Shown: positions 8,803-18,268, counted from the stretch's first letter. The stretch: 55,519 nucleotides of DNA from Sphingomonas sp. SRS2 (GCF_000971055.1 NZ_LARW01000062.1:1-55519), one strand, 5' to 3'. The notes: generated by a model not told the origin, from the sequence alone. Numbers and translations: made by a program.

Positions 8803-8812
8803 CGCAATTGCG
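8803..8812. promoter_or_regulatory. Palindrome in the phytase / TonB receptor divergent region
   Basis: CGCAATTGCG is a perfect 10-base palindrome near the middle of the 67-base region shared by the two divergent genes, a likely place for one operator to govern both. No Pho-box consensus (two direct CTGTCAT-like repeats) is visible here. Confidence 0.25.
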
Positions 8813-8839
8813 AAGCATTGGTGACAAAGGGGCATTTCG

Positions 8840-11059
8840 ATGAAAAAGATGACTATCCTGCGGCTTGGCGCGGCGGCAATCCCGTTGATCCTGGCGGGCC
8901 CGGCTATGGCCGCCGACGCGGCGGCCGCCGAAGCCGAGGCCCCTGAAGCCAACCAGATTATCGTCAACGGCGAGATCATCTTTCGCGATCGCACCACCGA
9001 TCCCAACCCCGTCCTGACCTATGGCCTCGACTATTTTCAGCGCTTCGAACCGGTCTCGGTCGGCGAAATGCTGAAGCGCGTGCCCGGCGTCACCTTCACG
9101 TCGGACGTGCTCGAATATGATGGCGTCCAGTTTCGCGGCCTTCCACCGGGCTTCACCCAGGTCCTGATCAACGGCCGCCGCGCGCCGGGCGGCGAATCGG
9201 ACCGTAGCTTCTTCGTCGATCGCCTGCCCGCCGAACTGATCGAGAAGATCGAACTCGTCCGCAGTCCGCGCGCCGACCAGCCCAGCGAAGGCGTCGCCGG
9301 CACGCTCAACATCATCACTAAGGAGTCGGTCAGCTTCGAAGGCGGCTTCGCCAAGGCGGGCGCGCTGATCAATAGCGACGGCAAGGTCCGGCCCTCGGGC
9401 GCAGTGGCCTATGCCGGCAAGCTTGGCGAGGCGACCAGCCTGTGGGCCGGCCTCAATTATCAGGAGCGCCGCAACCCGAAGAAGAAGGTTTCCCTGCGCT
9501 ATGGCGATATCTTCTCGGGCGACGGATCGCCCGCCGATCCCGATTTTGAGGACACCGAGCTGCAGGCCGATACCCGCGATGGCCGGGACGTTTCGGGCAA
9601 TGCCGAGATCACCCATGAATTCGACGGCGGCGGGCGGCTGCGCATCGGTGGCCTCTATGTCGACACCAATCGCGACGAGGACGAGACCTCGCTTACCTAT
9701 GAAGGGCCCGACCGCGATTTCGACGAGGCCGAGGTCCAGCATGAGGATATCCACCAGAAGACCTATGCGATCACCAGCGACGCCAGGGTCCCGTTCGGCG
9801 GCTTCGAACTGGGCCTTGCCGCCGGCTGGAATGGCTATCGCGAAAATACCGACATCACCATCGATAAAGGCAGCGAGGAGGATTTGTCCGACCTGGCCCT
9901 CGACGAAACCGAGACGCTGCGTATCCGCGACAATGAATATACCGGCACGGCCAGCCTGACCTGGGGCGACGATACGCCGTTCAGGATCAAGGGTGGCGTC
10001 GATCTGCTCAGCAAGAAGCGCCGGGGCGAGAATCTGGTGTTCGACGATGAGGGCGCGCTGGACGATCTCGATCTCTCCGCCAATTTCCAGATCAAGGAAA
10101 AACGTTATGATCCTTATCTGCGCTTCACATATGCGCCGAGTCAGCAGCTGAGCATCGACACCGGCGTACGCTATGAGATTACCCGCCGCACCACGACCGG
10201 CGCGGACGGCACCCAGCGCTACAAGACGGAATCGCTCAATCCGTCACTACATATCCGATATGCCTTCACCGAATCCGATCAGATCCATTTCTCGATCGCG
10301 CGCACCGTCCGTCGTCCGAATTACGATCTGATCTCGCCATATGAGCAGGAAGAGAGCCCAGGCGACGACGATATAACGATCGGCAACCCGCTCCTGAAGA
10401 ACGAGCGCGCATGGGGTATCGACCTCGGCTATGAGCGCAATCTCGGCGGGCGTGGGATCGTCGGCGTCAATGCCTTCTACCGCAAGGTCAAGGATCTTAC
10501 CGAACTCGTCCAATTCGCACCGAACCAGTTCACGCCGCAGAATATCGGCGACGGCAAGGTGTGGGGCATCGAGGTCGACTTCTCCGCTCCGCTGACCGTC
10601 CTCGGTCTTCCCGACACCGGGCTGTTCGCCAACTATACCTATCTCGACAGCTCGACCCGCGATCCCTTCACGGGTGAAAAGCGCCGGTTCAACAACCAGC
10701 CTCATCACGTCTACAATCTGGGCTTCATCCAGACGGTGAAGCCGATCGACGCCAGTTTCGGCGCGACGATCTCAGGGCGCAGCAAGGCTCGAGAGTCGAA
10801 CTTCGACGAGACGGTCGACCTGACCTACACGCCCGATCTCGAACTGTTTGTCGAGAAGCGCATCGGCAAGAATTTCGTGCTGCGCGGCACCGTCCAGAAC
10901 CTCCTCGACCGCAAGAAGAAGGAGCGTTTCCTGAAATATGACGGCGACAGCTACGACGAAATCCTCCAGGCGCGCGCCGCTGGAGACATTGACGAATATG
11001 AACTCGAGCGGGAACGCTCGGGCCAGCTGTTCCAGATCACGTTGCGCGCTGCATTCTGA
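8840..11059 (+). CDS. TonB-dependent receptor paired with phytase
   Basis: A 739-residue outer-membrane TonB-dependent receptor. A Sec signal peptide (MKKMTILRLG, hydrophobic core, AMAADA) precedes a plug domain at about residues 50-160: VGEMLKRVPGVTF, VQFRGLPPGFTQVLINGRRAPG and VRSPRADQPSEGVAGTLNIITKES. The rest is the 22-strand barrel rich in alternating aromatic and acidic residues, ending in QLFQITLRAAF with the C-terminal aromatic typical of barrel insertion. The extracellular loops are strikingly acidic (for instance FEDTELQADTRDG). Ribosome site AAAGGGG lies 9 bases before the ATG. Its divergent neighbour is a beta-propeller phytase, so uptake of phytate, lower inositol phosphates or a calcium/metal complex of them is likely but inferred. 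Confidence 0.9.
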   Translation: MKKMTILRLGAAAIPLILAGPAMAADAAAAEAEAPEANQIIVNGEIIFRDRTTDPNPVLTYGLDYFQRFEPVSVGEMLKRVPGVTFTSDVLEYDGVQFRGLPPGFTQVLINGRRAPGGESDRSFFVDRLPAELIEKIELVRSPRADQPSEGVAGTLNIITKESVSFEGGFAKAGALINSDGKVRPSGAVAYAGKLGEATSLWAGLNYQERRNPKKKVSLRYGDIFSGDGSPADPDFEDTELQADTRDGRDVSGNAEITHEFDGGGRLRIGGLYVDTNRDEDETSLTYEGPDRDFDEAEVQHEDIHQKTYAITSDARVPFGGFELGLAAGWNGYRENTDITIDKGSEEDLSDLALDETETLRIRDNEYTGTASLTWGDDTPFRIKGGVDLLSKKRRGENLVFDDEGALDDLDLSANFQIKEKRYDPYLRFTYAPSQQLSIDTGVRYEITRRTTTGADGTQRYKTESLNPSLHIRYAFTESDQIHFSIARTVRRPNYDLISPYEQEESPGDDDITIGNPLLKNERAWGIDLGYERNLGGRGIVGVNAFYRKVKDLTELVQFAPNQFTPQNIGDGKVWGIEVDFSAPLTVLGLPDTGLFANYTYLDSSTRDPFTGEKRRFNNQPHHVYNLGFIQTVKPIDASFGATISGRSKARESNFDETVDLTYTPDLELFVEKRIGKNFVLRGTVQNLLDRKKKERFLKYDGDSYDEILQARAAGDIDEYELERERSGQLFQITLRAAF

Positions 11060-11064
11060 AGGCG

Positions 11065-11091
11065 GCGGGGCCGGCGGATAACCGGCCCCGC
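11065..11091. terminator. Bidirectional hairpin terminator between convergent genes
   Basis: A perfect 10-base GC-rich stem (GCGGGGCCGG with CCGGCCCCGC) and a 7-base loop lies in the 36 bases between the convergent TonB receptor and amidohydrolase genes. There is no long T-run on either side, so termination efficiency is uncertain. Confidence 0.5.
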
Positions 11092-11095
11092 TCCC

Positions 11096-12424
11096 TCACG
11101 GATTGGTGCAGCCCAGGGTAGACCCCGCCGCATCGCACGCCGCCCGGTCGCCCAGATAGACCGCGCCCTGCTTCATCACGAAGGCTGGCTTCTCCAACTT
11201 GCGGATGTCGGTGAGCGGATCGCCGTCAACCGCGACGATATCCGCGAAATAGCCAGGTACGATCGCCCCTAGATCCTTGGGCTTGCCCAGCAAGGCTGCA
11301 CCCGTCACCGTCGCTGCCTGGATGACCTGCATCGGGGTCATCCCATAGCGGACCATGATCGCCGCCTGCCTGGCATTATGGCCATGGGGATAAATCCCAC
11401 TGTCGGTTCCATAGCTTAGCCTGACGCCCATCTTCACAGCTTTGCGAAAATTCTCACGCTGCACGTCGGCGACGTCGCGATCCTTCTGGAGCGACTCCTC
11501 CGGCACGCCATTCTTCTTGCCTTCCGACTGGGTGTAGTCGGTGTTGTAGATGTCCATCGACAGCACCGTTCCGGCGGCCTTCGCCATGCGCAGCCCTTCG
11601 TCGTCGATCAGACTGGCATGTTCGACCGAATCGGCGCCGGCGCGGATGGCGGCCTTGATGCCGTCGGCGCCATGGGCATGCACCGCGACCGGACGGCCAT
11701 GCATATGTGCTTCGGCGACTATTGTGTTGGCCTCATCCTGATCGAATTGCTGTGCGCCGACCTTGGTTCCGCGTGAGAAGACCCCGCCCGTCCCGCAATA
11801 TTTGATATGGTCGGCGCCATATTTGATATTTCGGCGAACGACCGCGCGCACCGCATCGGTGCCGTTGGCGACGCCCTCCGCTTCATGCTCATATTCGGGC
11901 GCGAGGTGATTATCGTCGCAATGTCCCCCGGTTATGCTGAGTGCCGGGCCGGAAGCCAGGATGTGAGGCCCCGGTATCTCGCCGGCGTTGATGCCGTCGC
12001 GCAGGGCAATATCCGCATAGCCCGAGGAACCGACATCGCGGATCGTCGTGAAGCCGGCCAGCAGCGTCTTGCGGGCATTGGCTGCGCCGGTGATCGCCGA
12101 ACGCGGCACCGAGATATGATAGGATTCATAAGGGCTGACGGTGGGCTCGCCGGTGATGTGCGTATGGGTGTCGATCAGACCGGGCAGCACCGTCTTGCCC
12201 GAAAGGTCGATGATCGTCGCGCCGGCCGGGATGGCCGCGCCGGCAGCGGGGCCGACGCTGGTGATGCGCTCGCCGGTGACGATGATAAGCTGGTCGGCTT
12301 TCACCGTGCCGTTCGCCACGTCGATTAGCCGTCCCGCCTTGATCGCGACGATCCGCTCCGCTGCCTCGATCGGCGTTCCGGCCAATGCCAAGGCCGCGCT
12401 CGCTATCACCAGATATGACCTCAT
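11096..12424 (-). CDS. Exported amidohydrolase (imidazolonepropionase-like)
   Basis: A 442-residue metal-dependent amidohydrolase with an N-terminal signal peptide (RSYLVIASAALALAG, then PIEAAE), so it acts in the periplasm or outside. The TIM-barrel metal sites are intact: LIDTHTHITG (HxH) on strand 1, the HIKYCGTGGV lysine region, AVHAHG, VEHASLID and SYGTDSG carrying the final aspartate. The C-terminal composite beta-sandwich closes with GYFADIVAVDGDPLTDI. This set matches the peptidase/Xaa-Pro dipeptidase-like branch of the family, whose known members cleave N-acyl or dipeptide bonds; the substrate here is unknown. The start at 12424 has a GGGAGG ribosome site, preferred over a longer frame. 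It is divergent from the sulfotransferase gene by 135 bases. Confidence 0.88.
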   Translation of the reverse strand: MRSYLVIASAALALAGTPIEAAERIVAIKAGRLIDVANGTVKADQLIIVTGERITSVGPAAGAAIPAGATIIDLSGKTVLPGLIDTHTHITGEPTVSPYESYHISVPRSAITGAANARKTLLAGFTTIRDVGSSGYADIALRDGINAGEIPGPHILASGPALSITGGHCDDNHLAPEYEHEAEGVANGTDAVRAVVRRNIKYGADHIKYCGTGGVFSRGTKVGAQQFDQDEANTIVAEAHMHGRPVAVHAHGADGIKAAIRAGADSVEHASLIDDEGLRMAKAAGTVLSMDIYNTDYTQSEGKKNGVPEESLQKDRDVADVQRENFRKAVKMGVRLSYGTDSGIYPHGHNARQAAIMVRYGMTPMQVIQAATVTGAALLGKPKDLGAIVPGYFADIVAVDGDPLTDIRKLEKPAFVMKQGAVYLGDRAACDAAGSTLGCTNP

Positions 12425-12493
12425 CCCGATCCTCCCGACTGTGTCTTTTCGACAACGCGTGAATGTAGCGTTCAAGCAGATGGTGCAGCTGCT

Positions 12494-12505
12494 AACAAGC
12501 TTGTT
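12494..12505. promoter_or_regulatory. AACAAGCTTGTT palindrome overlapping a TTGACA hexamer
   Basis: A perfect 12-base palindrome lies between the divergent amidohydrolase and sulfotransferase genes and overlaps TTGACA at 12504-12509, which reads toward the sulfotransferase. A matching -10 is weak. The arrangement would suit a repressor operator over a -35 box, but this is inferred from symmetry only. Confidence 0.3.
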
Positions 12506-12559
12506 GACACCCCCGCCCCCAAGGTTTCTTCTGCCGGAACAATGTCACGGGGCGGCTGA

Positions 12560-14488
12560 GTGAATTCAGGCGAGCAGGCACCAACGGGCGGTCTCGAAAC
12601 GGCGCTGAACCACGCCCGGCGGCTGCTCGACGAAAATCCTGCCCTCGCCATCCAGCAAGCCCGTGAAATCCTGGCGGTGCTTCCCGACCAGCCGCAGGGA
12701 CTCTATCTTCTGGCGGAGGCCCATGTCCGGTCCGGAGAGCCCGACAAGGCGCTGACCGCTGCGGAGCGGCTGGTCACGTTGATCCCGAACAATGCTGCTG
12801 GCTGGCGGCTGATCGCCCGGCTTCAGCGCGCAGCGGGCGACGACCGCGCCGCGCAGGCCGCAACGATGAACGAGCTCGTCGCGGCCTCGACCGACCCGCG
12901 TCTCGCCAAGGCGGGCCATGCGCTCGTCACCAACCGCATTCCCGAGGCCGAGGCGCTGTTGCGCGATGCCCTGCGCGCCAATCCGGCGGATATCGCGGCG
13001 CTCCGGATGCTGGCGGAGCTCGCTGGCCGGATCGGTCGCTATCGTGATAGCGAGACGCTGCTACGCCGGGCGCTGGAGATTGCGCCGGAGTTCGAGGCCG
13101 CCCGCCACAATCTGGCGCTCATCCTGTTTCGTCAGGCCCGCCCTGCCGAGGCGCGGGTCGAGGTGGACCGACTCCTCGCCCGCGATCCGCACGACCGGGC
13201 AGCGCGCAACCTGCTTGCGGCGGTGCTCAGCCAGTTGGGCGAGCATGACGCCTCGATCGCACTTTATGAGGAATTGCTGGCCGAGCATGACGGTCATCCC
13301 TGGCTGTGGCTTAGCCATGGCCATGGCCTGAAGACGGTGGGTCGTACCGGCGAAGCCATAGCGGCCTATCGCCGTGCGGTCGCTATCCGGCCAGAGACGG
13401 GCGAGGCATGGTGGAGCCTCGCAAACCTCAAGACCTTCCGCTTCACCGATGCCGACGTCACGGCGATGCGCACCGCGCTCGCCAATGATCGACTGAACCC
13501 CGAGGACCGCGCCCAGCTCGACTTCGCGCTCGGCAAGGCACATGAGGATCGCGGCGAAGACGTTGCTGCGGTCGACCATTATCTGTCCGGCAACGCGATG
13601 CGCCGCCAGATGGTGCCTTACCATCCGGACGATACGAGCGACCATGTCGACCGGGCATCGGCGTTCTTCACCGCCGATTTCTTCGTGGCGCGTGAAGGCT
13701 GGGGATGTCCCGCGAGCGATCCCATCTTCGTCCTCGGCATGCCGCGATCGGGATCGACCCTGATAGAGCAGATCCTGTCGAGCCACAGCGAAGTCGAAGG
13801 AACCAGCGAACTCGCAGACATCGGCGCGATCGCCAAGCGGTTGAGCGGCCATGTCCGGCGCGGCACGCCGTCTCCCTACCCCGGTAATCTCGCCCACCTG
13901 ACCCGCGATGAGGTTCGCGCGCTCGGCGAGGAATATATCGAACGGACGCGGGTCCAGCGGCACAGCGGGCGGCCGCGCTTCATCGACAAGATGCCGAACA
14001 ACTGGGCGCATGTGGGACTGATCCGGCTTATTCTGCCCAACGCCACGATCATCGACACGCGCCGTCACCCGATCGGCAACTGCTGGTCGGTCTTCAAGCA
14101 GAACTTCGCGCGCGGCCAAGCCTATAGCTACGACCTCGCAGATCTGGGCCGCTATTATGCCGATTATGTGCGGATGATGGCGCGCTTCGACCAGGAGATG
14201 CCGGGCACGGTACACCGCGTATTCTACGAAGCGATGGTCGAGGACAGCGAGCGCGAGATTCGCGCGCTGCTCGCCGCCGCGCGGCTGGGCTTCGAGCCGG
14301 CCTGCCTCGCCTTTCATAAGACCGAGCGAGCGATACGTACGCCCAGCTCCGAACAGGTTCGACAACCGATTTTCACGGATGCGGTCGATCATTGGCAGCG
14401 CTTTGCCGACCGGCTGACGCCGTTGCAGCAGACATTGGGAAGTCTCGTGGAAGAATATCCCGGAACCAGGGTGGAAGAGGACGCCTGA
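12560..14488 (+). CDS. TPR-repeat sulfotransferase family protein
   Basis: A 642-residue fusion. Residues about 1-350 are tetratricopeptide helices with repeated alanine/leucine pairs such as LLRRALEIAPEFEAARHNLAL and AIAAYRRAVAIRPETGEAWWSLA (quoted as markers). Residues about 385-620 are a PAPS-type sulfotransferase domain: the 5'-phosphosulfate loop is FVLGMPRSGSTLIEQIL (GMPRSGST at about 393-400), and the 3'-phosphate site is IIDTRRHPIGNCWSVFKQNF with Arg and Ser correctly spaced. The target could be a protein, lipid or small molecule. The start is GTG. The TonB receptor begins 19 bases downstream, so the two are likely one transcript. No signal peptide is seen, so it should be cytoplasmic. 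Confidence 0.85.
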   Translation: MNSGEQAPTGGLETALNHARRLLDENPALAIQQAREILAVLPDQPQGLYLLAEAHVRSGEPDKALTAAERLVTLIPNNAAGWRLIARLQRAAGDDRAAQAATMNELVAASTDPRLAKAGHALVTNRIPEAEALLRDALRANPADIAALRMLAELAGRIGRYRDSETLLRRALEIAPEFEAARHNLALILFRQARPAEARVEVDRLLARDPHDRAARNLLAAVLSQLGEHDASIALYEELLAEHDGHPWLWLSHGHGLKTVGRTGEAIAAYRRAVAIRPETGEAWWSLANLKTFRFTDADVTAMRTALANDRLNPEDRAQLDFALGKAHEDRGEDVAAVDHYLSGNAMRRQMVPYHPDDTSDHVDRASAFFTADFFVAREGWGCPASDPIFVLGMPRSGSTLIEQILSSHSEVEGTSELADIGAIAKRLSGHVRRGTPSPYPGNLAHLTRDEVRALGEEYIERTRVQRHSGRPRFIDKMPNNWAHVGLIRLILPNATIIDTRRHPIGNCWSVFKQNFARGQAYSYDLADLGRYYADYVRMMARFDQEMPGTVHRVFYEAMVEDSEREIRALLAAARLGFEPACLAFHKTERAIRTPSSEQVRQPIFTDAVDHWQRFADRLTPLQQTLGSLVEEYPGTRVEEDA

Positions 14489-14507
14489 CCAACCAGAAAA
14501 GGGGCTT

Positions 14508-16925
14508 ATGATGACGAATGGGAGCAGAAATACGCGACGGAGTATGGGCAGAACGTTGGCCGCGATCCTCGCGGCGACAGCTCTGACACCGTCTTTCGCG
14601 CAATCGACGCCGGCCGAAGAGATCGCCGACAACGGCGACATAGTCGTGACTGCGACGAAGCGTGCGGAAAACCTTCAGGACGTGCCGCAATCGATCCAGG
14701 CCTTTGGGACGCAGACACTGGAGCGCTACAATGTCTCGAGCTTCGCCGACGTGCAGAAGCTGGTGCCGAGCATGAGCTTCCAGACCTCGCAGCCCGGCAG
14801 CACGACGGTCTATTTCCGCGGCGTCGCCAGCGGCGGCGACGGCAACCATTCGGGTTCGTTGCCGTCGGTTGGCGTCTATCTGGACGAACAGCCTATCACG
14901 ACCATCGGCGGCACGCTCGACATCCATGTTTATGACATGGCGCGGATCGAGGCGCTGTCCGGCCCGCAGGGCACTTTGTACGGTGCTTCGTCGCAGGCCG
15001 GTACGATCCGCTACATCACCAATAAGCCCGACTCGAGCGCTTTCGACGCGGGCGCCGACTTCGAGGTCAACCGGGTCAGGAAGGGCGGCACCGGCGGCAA
15101 GTTCGAAGGTTTCGTCAATCAGCCGCTCGGCGACAATGCGGCGATCCGCCTCGTCGGCTTCTACCGCAAGGACGCCGGCTATATCGACAATGTGCCGGCC
15201 ACCCGCAGCTTCACCAGCGGTGTGACGATCAATAATAATTCGACGGTGGAAAAGGACTATAACGATATCGAGTCCTATGGCGGGCGCGCCGCGCTGCAAC
15301 TCGACCTCGACGACAATTGGACGGTAACGCCGACCTTCCTCTACCAGCGGCAGAAGTCCACCGGCTTCTTCGGCACAGATCAGCAGGTCGGCGATCTGCA
15401 GGTGCAGCATTTCGGGGACGAATATCGCAAGGACGAGTTCTGGCAGGCTGCACTCACCGTGCAGGGCAAGATCGCCGATTTCGACCTGACCTATGCGGGC
15501 GCCTATCTCGATCGCGATATCGACCAGTTCAGCGACTATACGGATTATGCGGTCGCCTATGACATCCTCTACGCCCAGACCGGCGGCAGCTTCTCAAGCT
15601 ACTTCACCAACAATGCCGGCGCTTTTGTCGATCCGGGCCAGCATATCCTGGGCGCGGACCGCTATAAGAAGATGAGCCATGAGCTCCGGCTCGCCTCGCC
15701 ATCGGACAAACCTTTCCGGGTGATCGGCGGCCTGTTCTATCAGCGTCAGACCCACGGCATCCTGCAGGACTACAAGATCTTCGACCTCGCCGACGCGACA
15801 TCGGTGAATGGCCGGCCCGGCACGATCTGGCTGACCCAGCAAAAACGCATCGACAAGGATTATGCAGCGTTCGGCGAAGCCTCCTACGATATCACGTCGC
15901 AGCTCACCCTGACCGGTGGCCTCCGCGTGTTCAAATATGACAATTCCCTGTTCGGCTTTTTCGGCTTCGGTGACGGCTTCAGCAGCCGTACCGGCGTCGC
16001 GGCCTGCTACACTGACGCCAACGGCGCCTTCCTCGGTCCGATCCGCGAGGGCTCGCCCTGCACAAACCTTGCCGAAGTGGTGAATGGCAAGCTCGTACCG
16101 AAGCGCGCCAAGGGCAATGGCGTGACGCATCGCCTCAACCTGTCGTGGAAGCCGACCGACAACTCGCTGATCTACGCGACCTGGTCGCGGGGCTTCCGCC
16201 CCGGCGGCCTGAATCGGCGTGCCACGGTCGACAATTATGATTCCGACTATCTGACCAATTACGAGATCGGCTGGAAATATACGACGTCGGATGGATCGTT
16301 CCGCTTCAACGGCGCGATCTTCATGGAGGACTGGAAGAAATTCCAATATTCCTTCCTGGGCGCGAACAGCTTCACCGAGATTCACAATGGCCCGGATGCC
16401 CGGATCAAGGGTATCGAGATCGACGTCGCGCTGCGGCCAGCCCGCGGCCTGACCTTCGGCATCGCTGGCACCTATGTGGACGCGAAGACGCGCAAGAACC
16501 TTTGCGCGATCGACGATCCGACCGGCGTCTGCGATCCGACGGCCGGCAACTCGATCGTATCGCCAAGGGGTACCCGCTTGCCGGTGACGCCGAAGTACAA
16601 GCTGAACCTCACGGGTCGTTACGACTTCGCGATGGGCGACTATAAGGCGCATCTGCAGGGGGTGATGGTCTATGCCGACGACGCCACCTCGGATCTCCGG
16701 GTGCCGTTTGCGGTCGGAATCGGCAGGCTGCCCTCCTACGTGACCGCAGACTTCGCTGCGGGCATCGACTTCGGCCAGTTCAACGCCGAAGCTTTCATCA
16801 CGAACGCGTTCGATTCACGGGGCCAGCTCAGCCGCAACATTCCGTGCGGTCAGTGTCTGATCCGGCCTTACGCATTCGTGACCAAACCGCAGACGATCGG
16901 CCTGCGGATGGGTTGGAAATATTGA
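14508..16925 (+). CDS. TonB-dependent receptor (FecA/CirA-like plug)
   Basis: An 805-residue outer-membrane receptor. A signal peptide (GRTLAAILAATALTPSFAQ) leads to a TonB-box-like segment DIVVTATKRAENLQDVP and a plug with VQKLVPSM, TVYFRGVASGGDG, VGVYLDEQPI and LSGPQGTLYGASSQAGTIRYITNKPD. The large barrel ends with the aromatic LRMGWKY. This is the large sphingomonad-type receptor family used for uptake of carbon compounds as well as iron complexes; the ligand cannot be told from sequence. AAAAGGGG stands about 5-12 bases before the ATG (a second ATG follows at once). The downstream permease starts within its stop codon (TTGA), so receptor and permease are translationally coupled, suggesting a shared ligand path. 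Confidence 0.9.
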   Translation: MMTNGSRNTRRSMGRTLAAILAATALTPSFAQSTPAEEIADNGDIVVTATKRAENLQDVPQSIQAFGTQTLERYNVSSFADVQKLVPSMSFQTSQPGSTTVYFRGVASGGDGNHSGSLPSVGVYLDEQPITTIGGTLDIHVYDMARIEALSGPQGTLYGASSQAGTIRYITNKPDSSAFDAGADFEVNRVRKGGTGGKFEGFVNQPLGDNAAIRLVGFYRKDAGYIDNVPATRSFTSGVTINNNSTVEKDYNDIESYGGRAALQLDLDDNWTVTPTFLYQRQKSTGFFGTDQQVGDLQVQHFGDEYRKDEFWQAALTVQGKIADFDLTYAGAYLDRDIDQFSDYTDYAVAYDILYAQTGGSFSSYFTNNAGAFVDPGQHILGADRYKKMSHELRLASPSDKPFRVIGGLFYQRQTHGILQDYKIFDLADATSVNGRPGTIWLTQQKRIDKDYAAFGEASYDITSQLTLTGGLRVFKYDNSLFGFFGFGDGFSSRTGVAACYTDANGAFLGPIREGSPCTNLAEVVNGKLVPKRAKGNGVTHRLNLSWKPTDNSLIYATWSRGFRPGGLNRRATVDNYDSDYLTNYEIGWKYTTSDGSFRFNGAIFMEDWKKFQYSFLGANSFTEIHNGPDARIKGIEIDVALRPARGLTFGIAGTYVDAKTRKNLCAIDDPTGVCDPTAGNSIVSPRGTRLPVTPKYKLNLTGRYDFAMGDYKAHLQGVMVYADDATSDLRVPFAVGIGRLPSYVTADFAAGIDFGQFNAEAFITNAFDSRGQLSRNIPCGQCLIRPYAFVTKPQTIGLRMGWKY

Positions 16926-18247
16926 GCAAAGACCAGTCGCCGGGCGGTGTCAAAACCGCCCGGCCGCTCGGGCTGATCATGGCCACGGCGCTGGTCGTCG
17001 GTAACATGATCGGCTCGGGCGTCTATATGCTGCCCGCCAGCCTGGCACCCTATGGCTGGAACGTTATTCCGGCCTGGGGGATCACCATTGCCGGGAGCCT
17101 GTGCATCGCCGCAGTGTTTGCGGGGCTGTGCCGGGCCCGGCCGCAGGCGGGCGGCCCCTATGTCTATGTCAACGCCGCTTTCGGCAAAGACACCGCCTTC
17201 TTCATCGCCTGGGCCTATTGGATATCGTTGTTCGTCGGCAACGGAGCGATCGCGGTGGCGGCGGTCAGTTATCTATCGGCCTTCATCCCGGCGCTGGCCA
17301 CCAACGCCCTGTGGTCGACCGGCGTCACGATCGCGCTCGTCTGGACGCTGACCGCGGTCAATATCAGCGGGACGCGCAACATGGGCTGGGTTCAGATCGT
17401 GACCACGGTCCTCAAGATCATGCCGCTGATCGCGGTGGTCATCATCGCCGTGGTGGCGGCCCCAGCGGGCGATCTCACCCTCCCCGATCCCAACAAGCCC
17501 GAGATCGGGCTGGCGGCGATCACGACGGCGGGCACCCTGACCCTGTGGGCCTTTCTCGGCCTGGAGTCGGCCACCGTGCCGGCGGGCAAGGTCATCGATC
17601 CCGAACGCACCATCCCGCGCGCCACGCTGGGCGGCACCGCGCTGACGGGGGTAATCTATCTTTTCGCCTGCATGGCGGTGATCCTGCTGCTCGCGCCCGA
17701 TGTCGCCGCGCATTCGGCGGCGCCCTTCGCCGAGGTGATGGGGCGTTACTGGGGCAGCGGCGCGGCCCAGGTCGTCGCCGCCTTCGCGATGATCAGCGCG
17801 CTCGGCGCTCTCAACGGCTGGATATTGCTCCAGGGTGAGATGCCCGCGGCGATGGCGGCGGGCGGGGTCTTCCCCCGCGCGCTCGGCAAGGTCGCTGCCA
17901 ATGGCGTGCCGGTCCGCGCGCACCTGTTGTCGAGCGCGCTCGTTACCGGCGTCCTCGCGCTCAACGCCAGCAAGACGACCGTCAACCTCTTCACCTTCAT
18001 CGCGCTGCTGGCGACGACAGCGGCGCTTGTCATGTACCTGTTCGTCGCGGCGGCGGCCCTCAAACTGGGAGGCGTGAAACGCTGGGTGGCGATCGCGGGC
18101 GCGGTCTATTCGGTCTGGGCGCTCTATGGCGCGGGAGCCGAAGCCAATATGTGGGGTGCGGTGCTAATCCTCGCCGGTGTGCCGGTCTGGTGGATCATGC
18201 GGAGGTCTCCCGTCATCCCAGCGCAGGCTGGGATGACGGGAGAGTAG
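16922..18247 (+). CDS. APC-superfamily amino-acid permease (AdiC/arginine-agmatine antiporter-like)
   Basis: A polytopic inner-membrane transporter of about 12 segments. The first helix carries the APC substrate motif VVGNMIGSGVYMLPASLAPYG, with the GSG-type kink that binds the amino-acid carboxylate, and the sequence resembles the AdiC/PotE branch. I chose the TTG at 16922 as start because it overlaps the TonB receptor stop as TTGA and keeps the residues before helix 1; ATG 16979 would cut into helix 1. The extreme C-terminus RSPVIPAQAGMTGE is encoded by a dispersed palindromic repeat (18207-18242) that also supplies the stop, so the natural end of the gene was probably replaced by the repeat. 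Confidence 0.85.
   Translation: MSKDQSPGGVKTARPLGLIMATALVVGNMIGSGVYMLPASLAPYGWNVIPAWGITIAGSLCIAAVFAGLCRARPQAGGPYVYVNAAFGKDTAFFIAWAYWISLFVGNGAIAVAAVSYLSAFIPALATNALWSTGVTIALVWTLTAVNISGTRNMGWVQIVTTVLKIMPLIAVVIIAVVAAPAGDLTLPDPNKPEIGLAAITTAGTLTLWAFLGLESATVPAGKVIDPERTIPRATLGGTALTGVIYLFACMAVILLLAPDVAAHSAAPFAEVMGRYWGSGAAQVVAAFAMISALGALNGWILLQGEMPAAMAAGGVFPRALGKVAANGVPVRAHLLSSALVTGVLALNASKTTVNLFTFIALLATTAALVMYLFVAAAALKLGGVKRWVAIAGAVYSVWALYGAGAEANMWGAVLILAGVPVWWIMRRSPVIPAQAGMTGE
18207..18242. repeat. Dispersed PAQAG-type palindromic repeat (REP-like), overlapping permease 3' end
   Basis: CTCCCGTCATCCCAGC and GCTGGGATGACGGGAG form a perfect 16-base inverted repeat around GCAG. In one frame it encodes PVIPAQAGMT, the well-known coding footprint of this repeat class in proteobacteria. 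It lies in the last codons of the permease and probably also acts as a transcript-end hairpin. Confidence 0.85.
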
Positions 18248-18268
18248 CGCGCGCCTCGACTTCATGAG

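Noticed and set aside
8773-8839. Pho box between phytase and TonB receptor
   Set aside because: No pair of CTGTCAT-like direct repeats; only a 10-base palindrome.
16844-16921. Upstream extension of the permease frame inside the TonB receptor
   Set aside because: The receptor C-terminus is real there, and a coupled TTG gives a better start.
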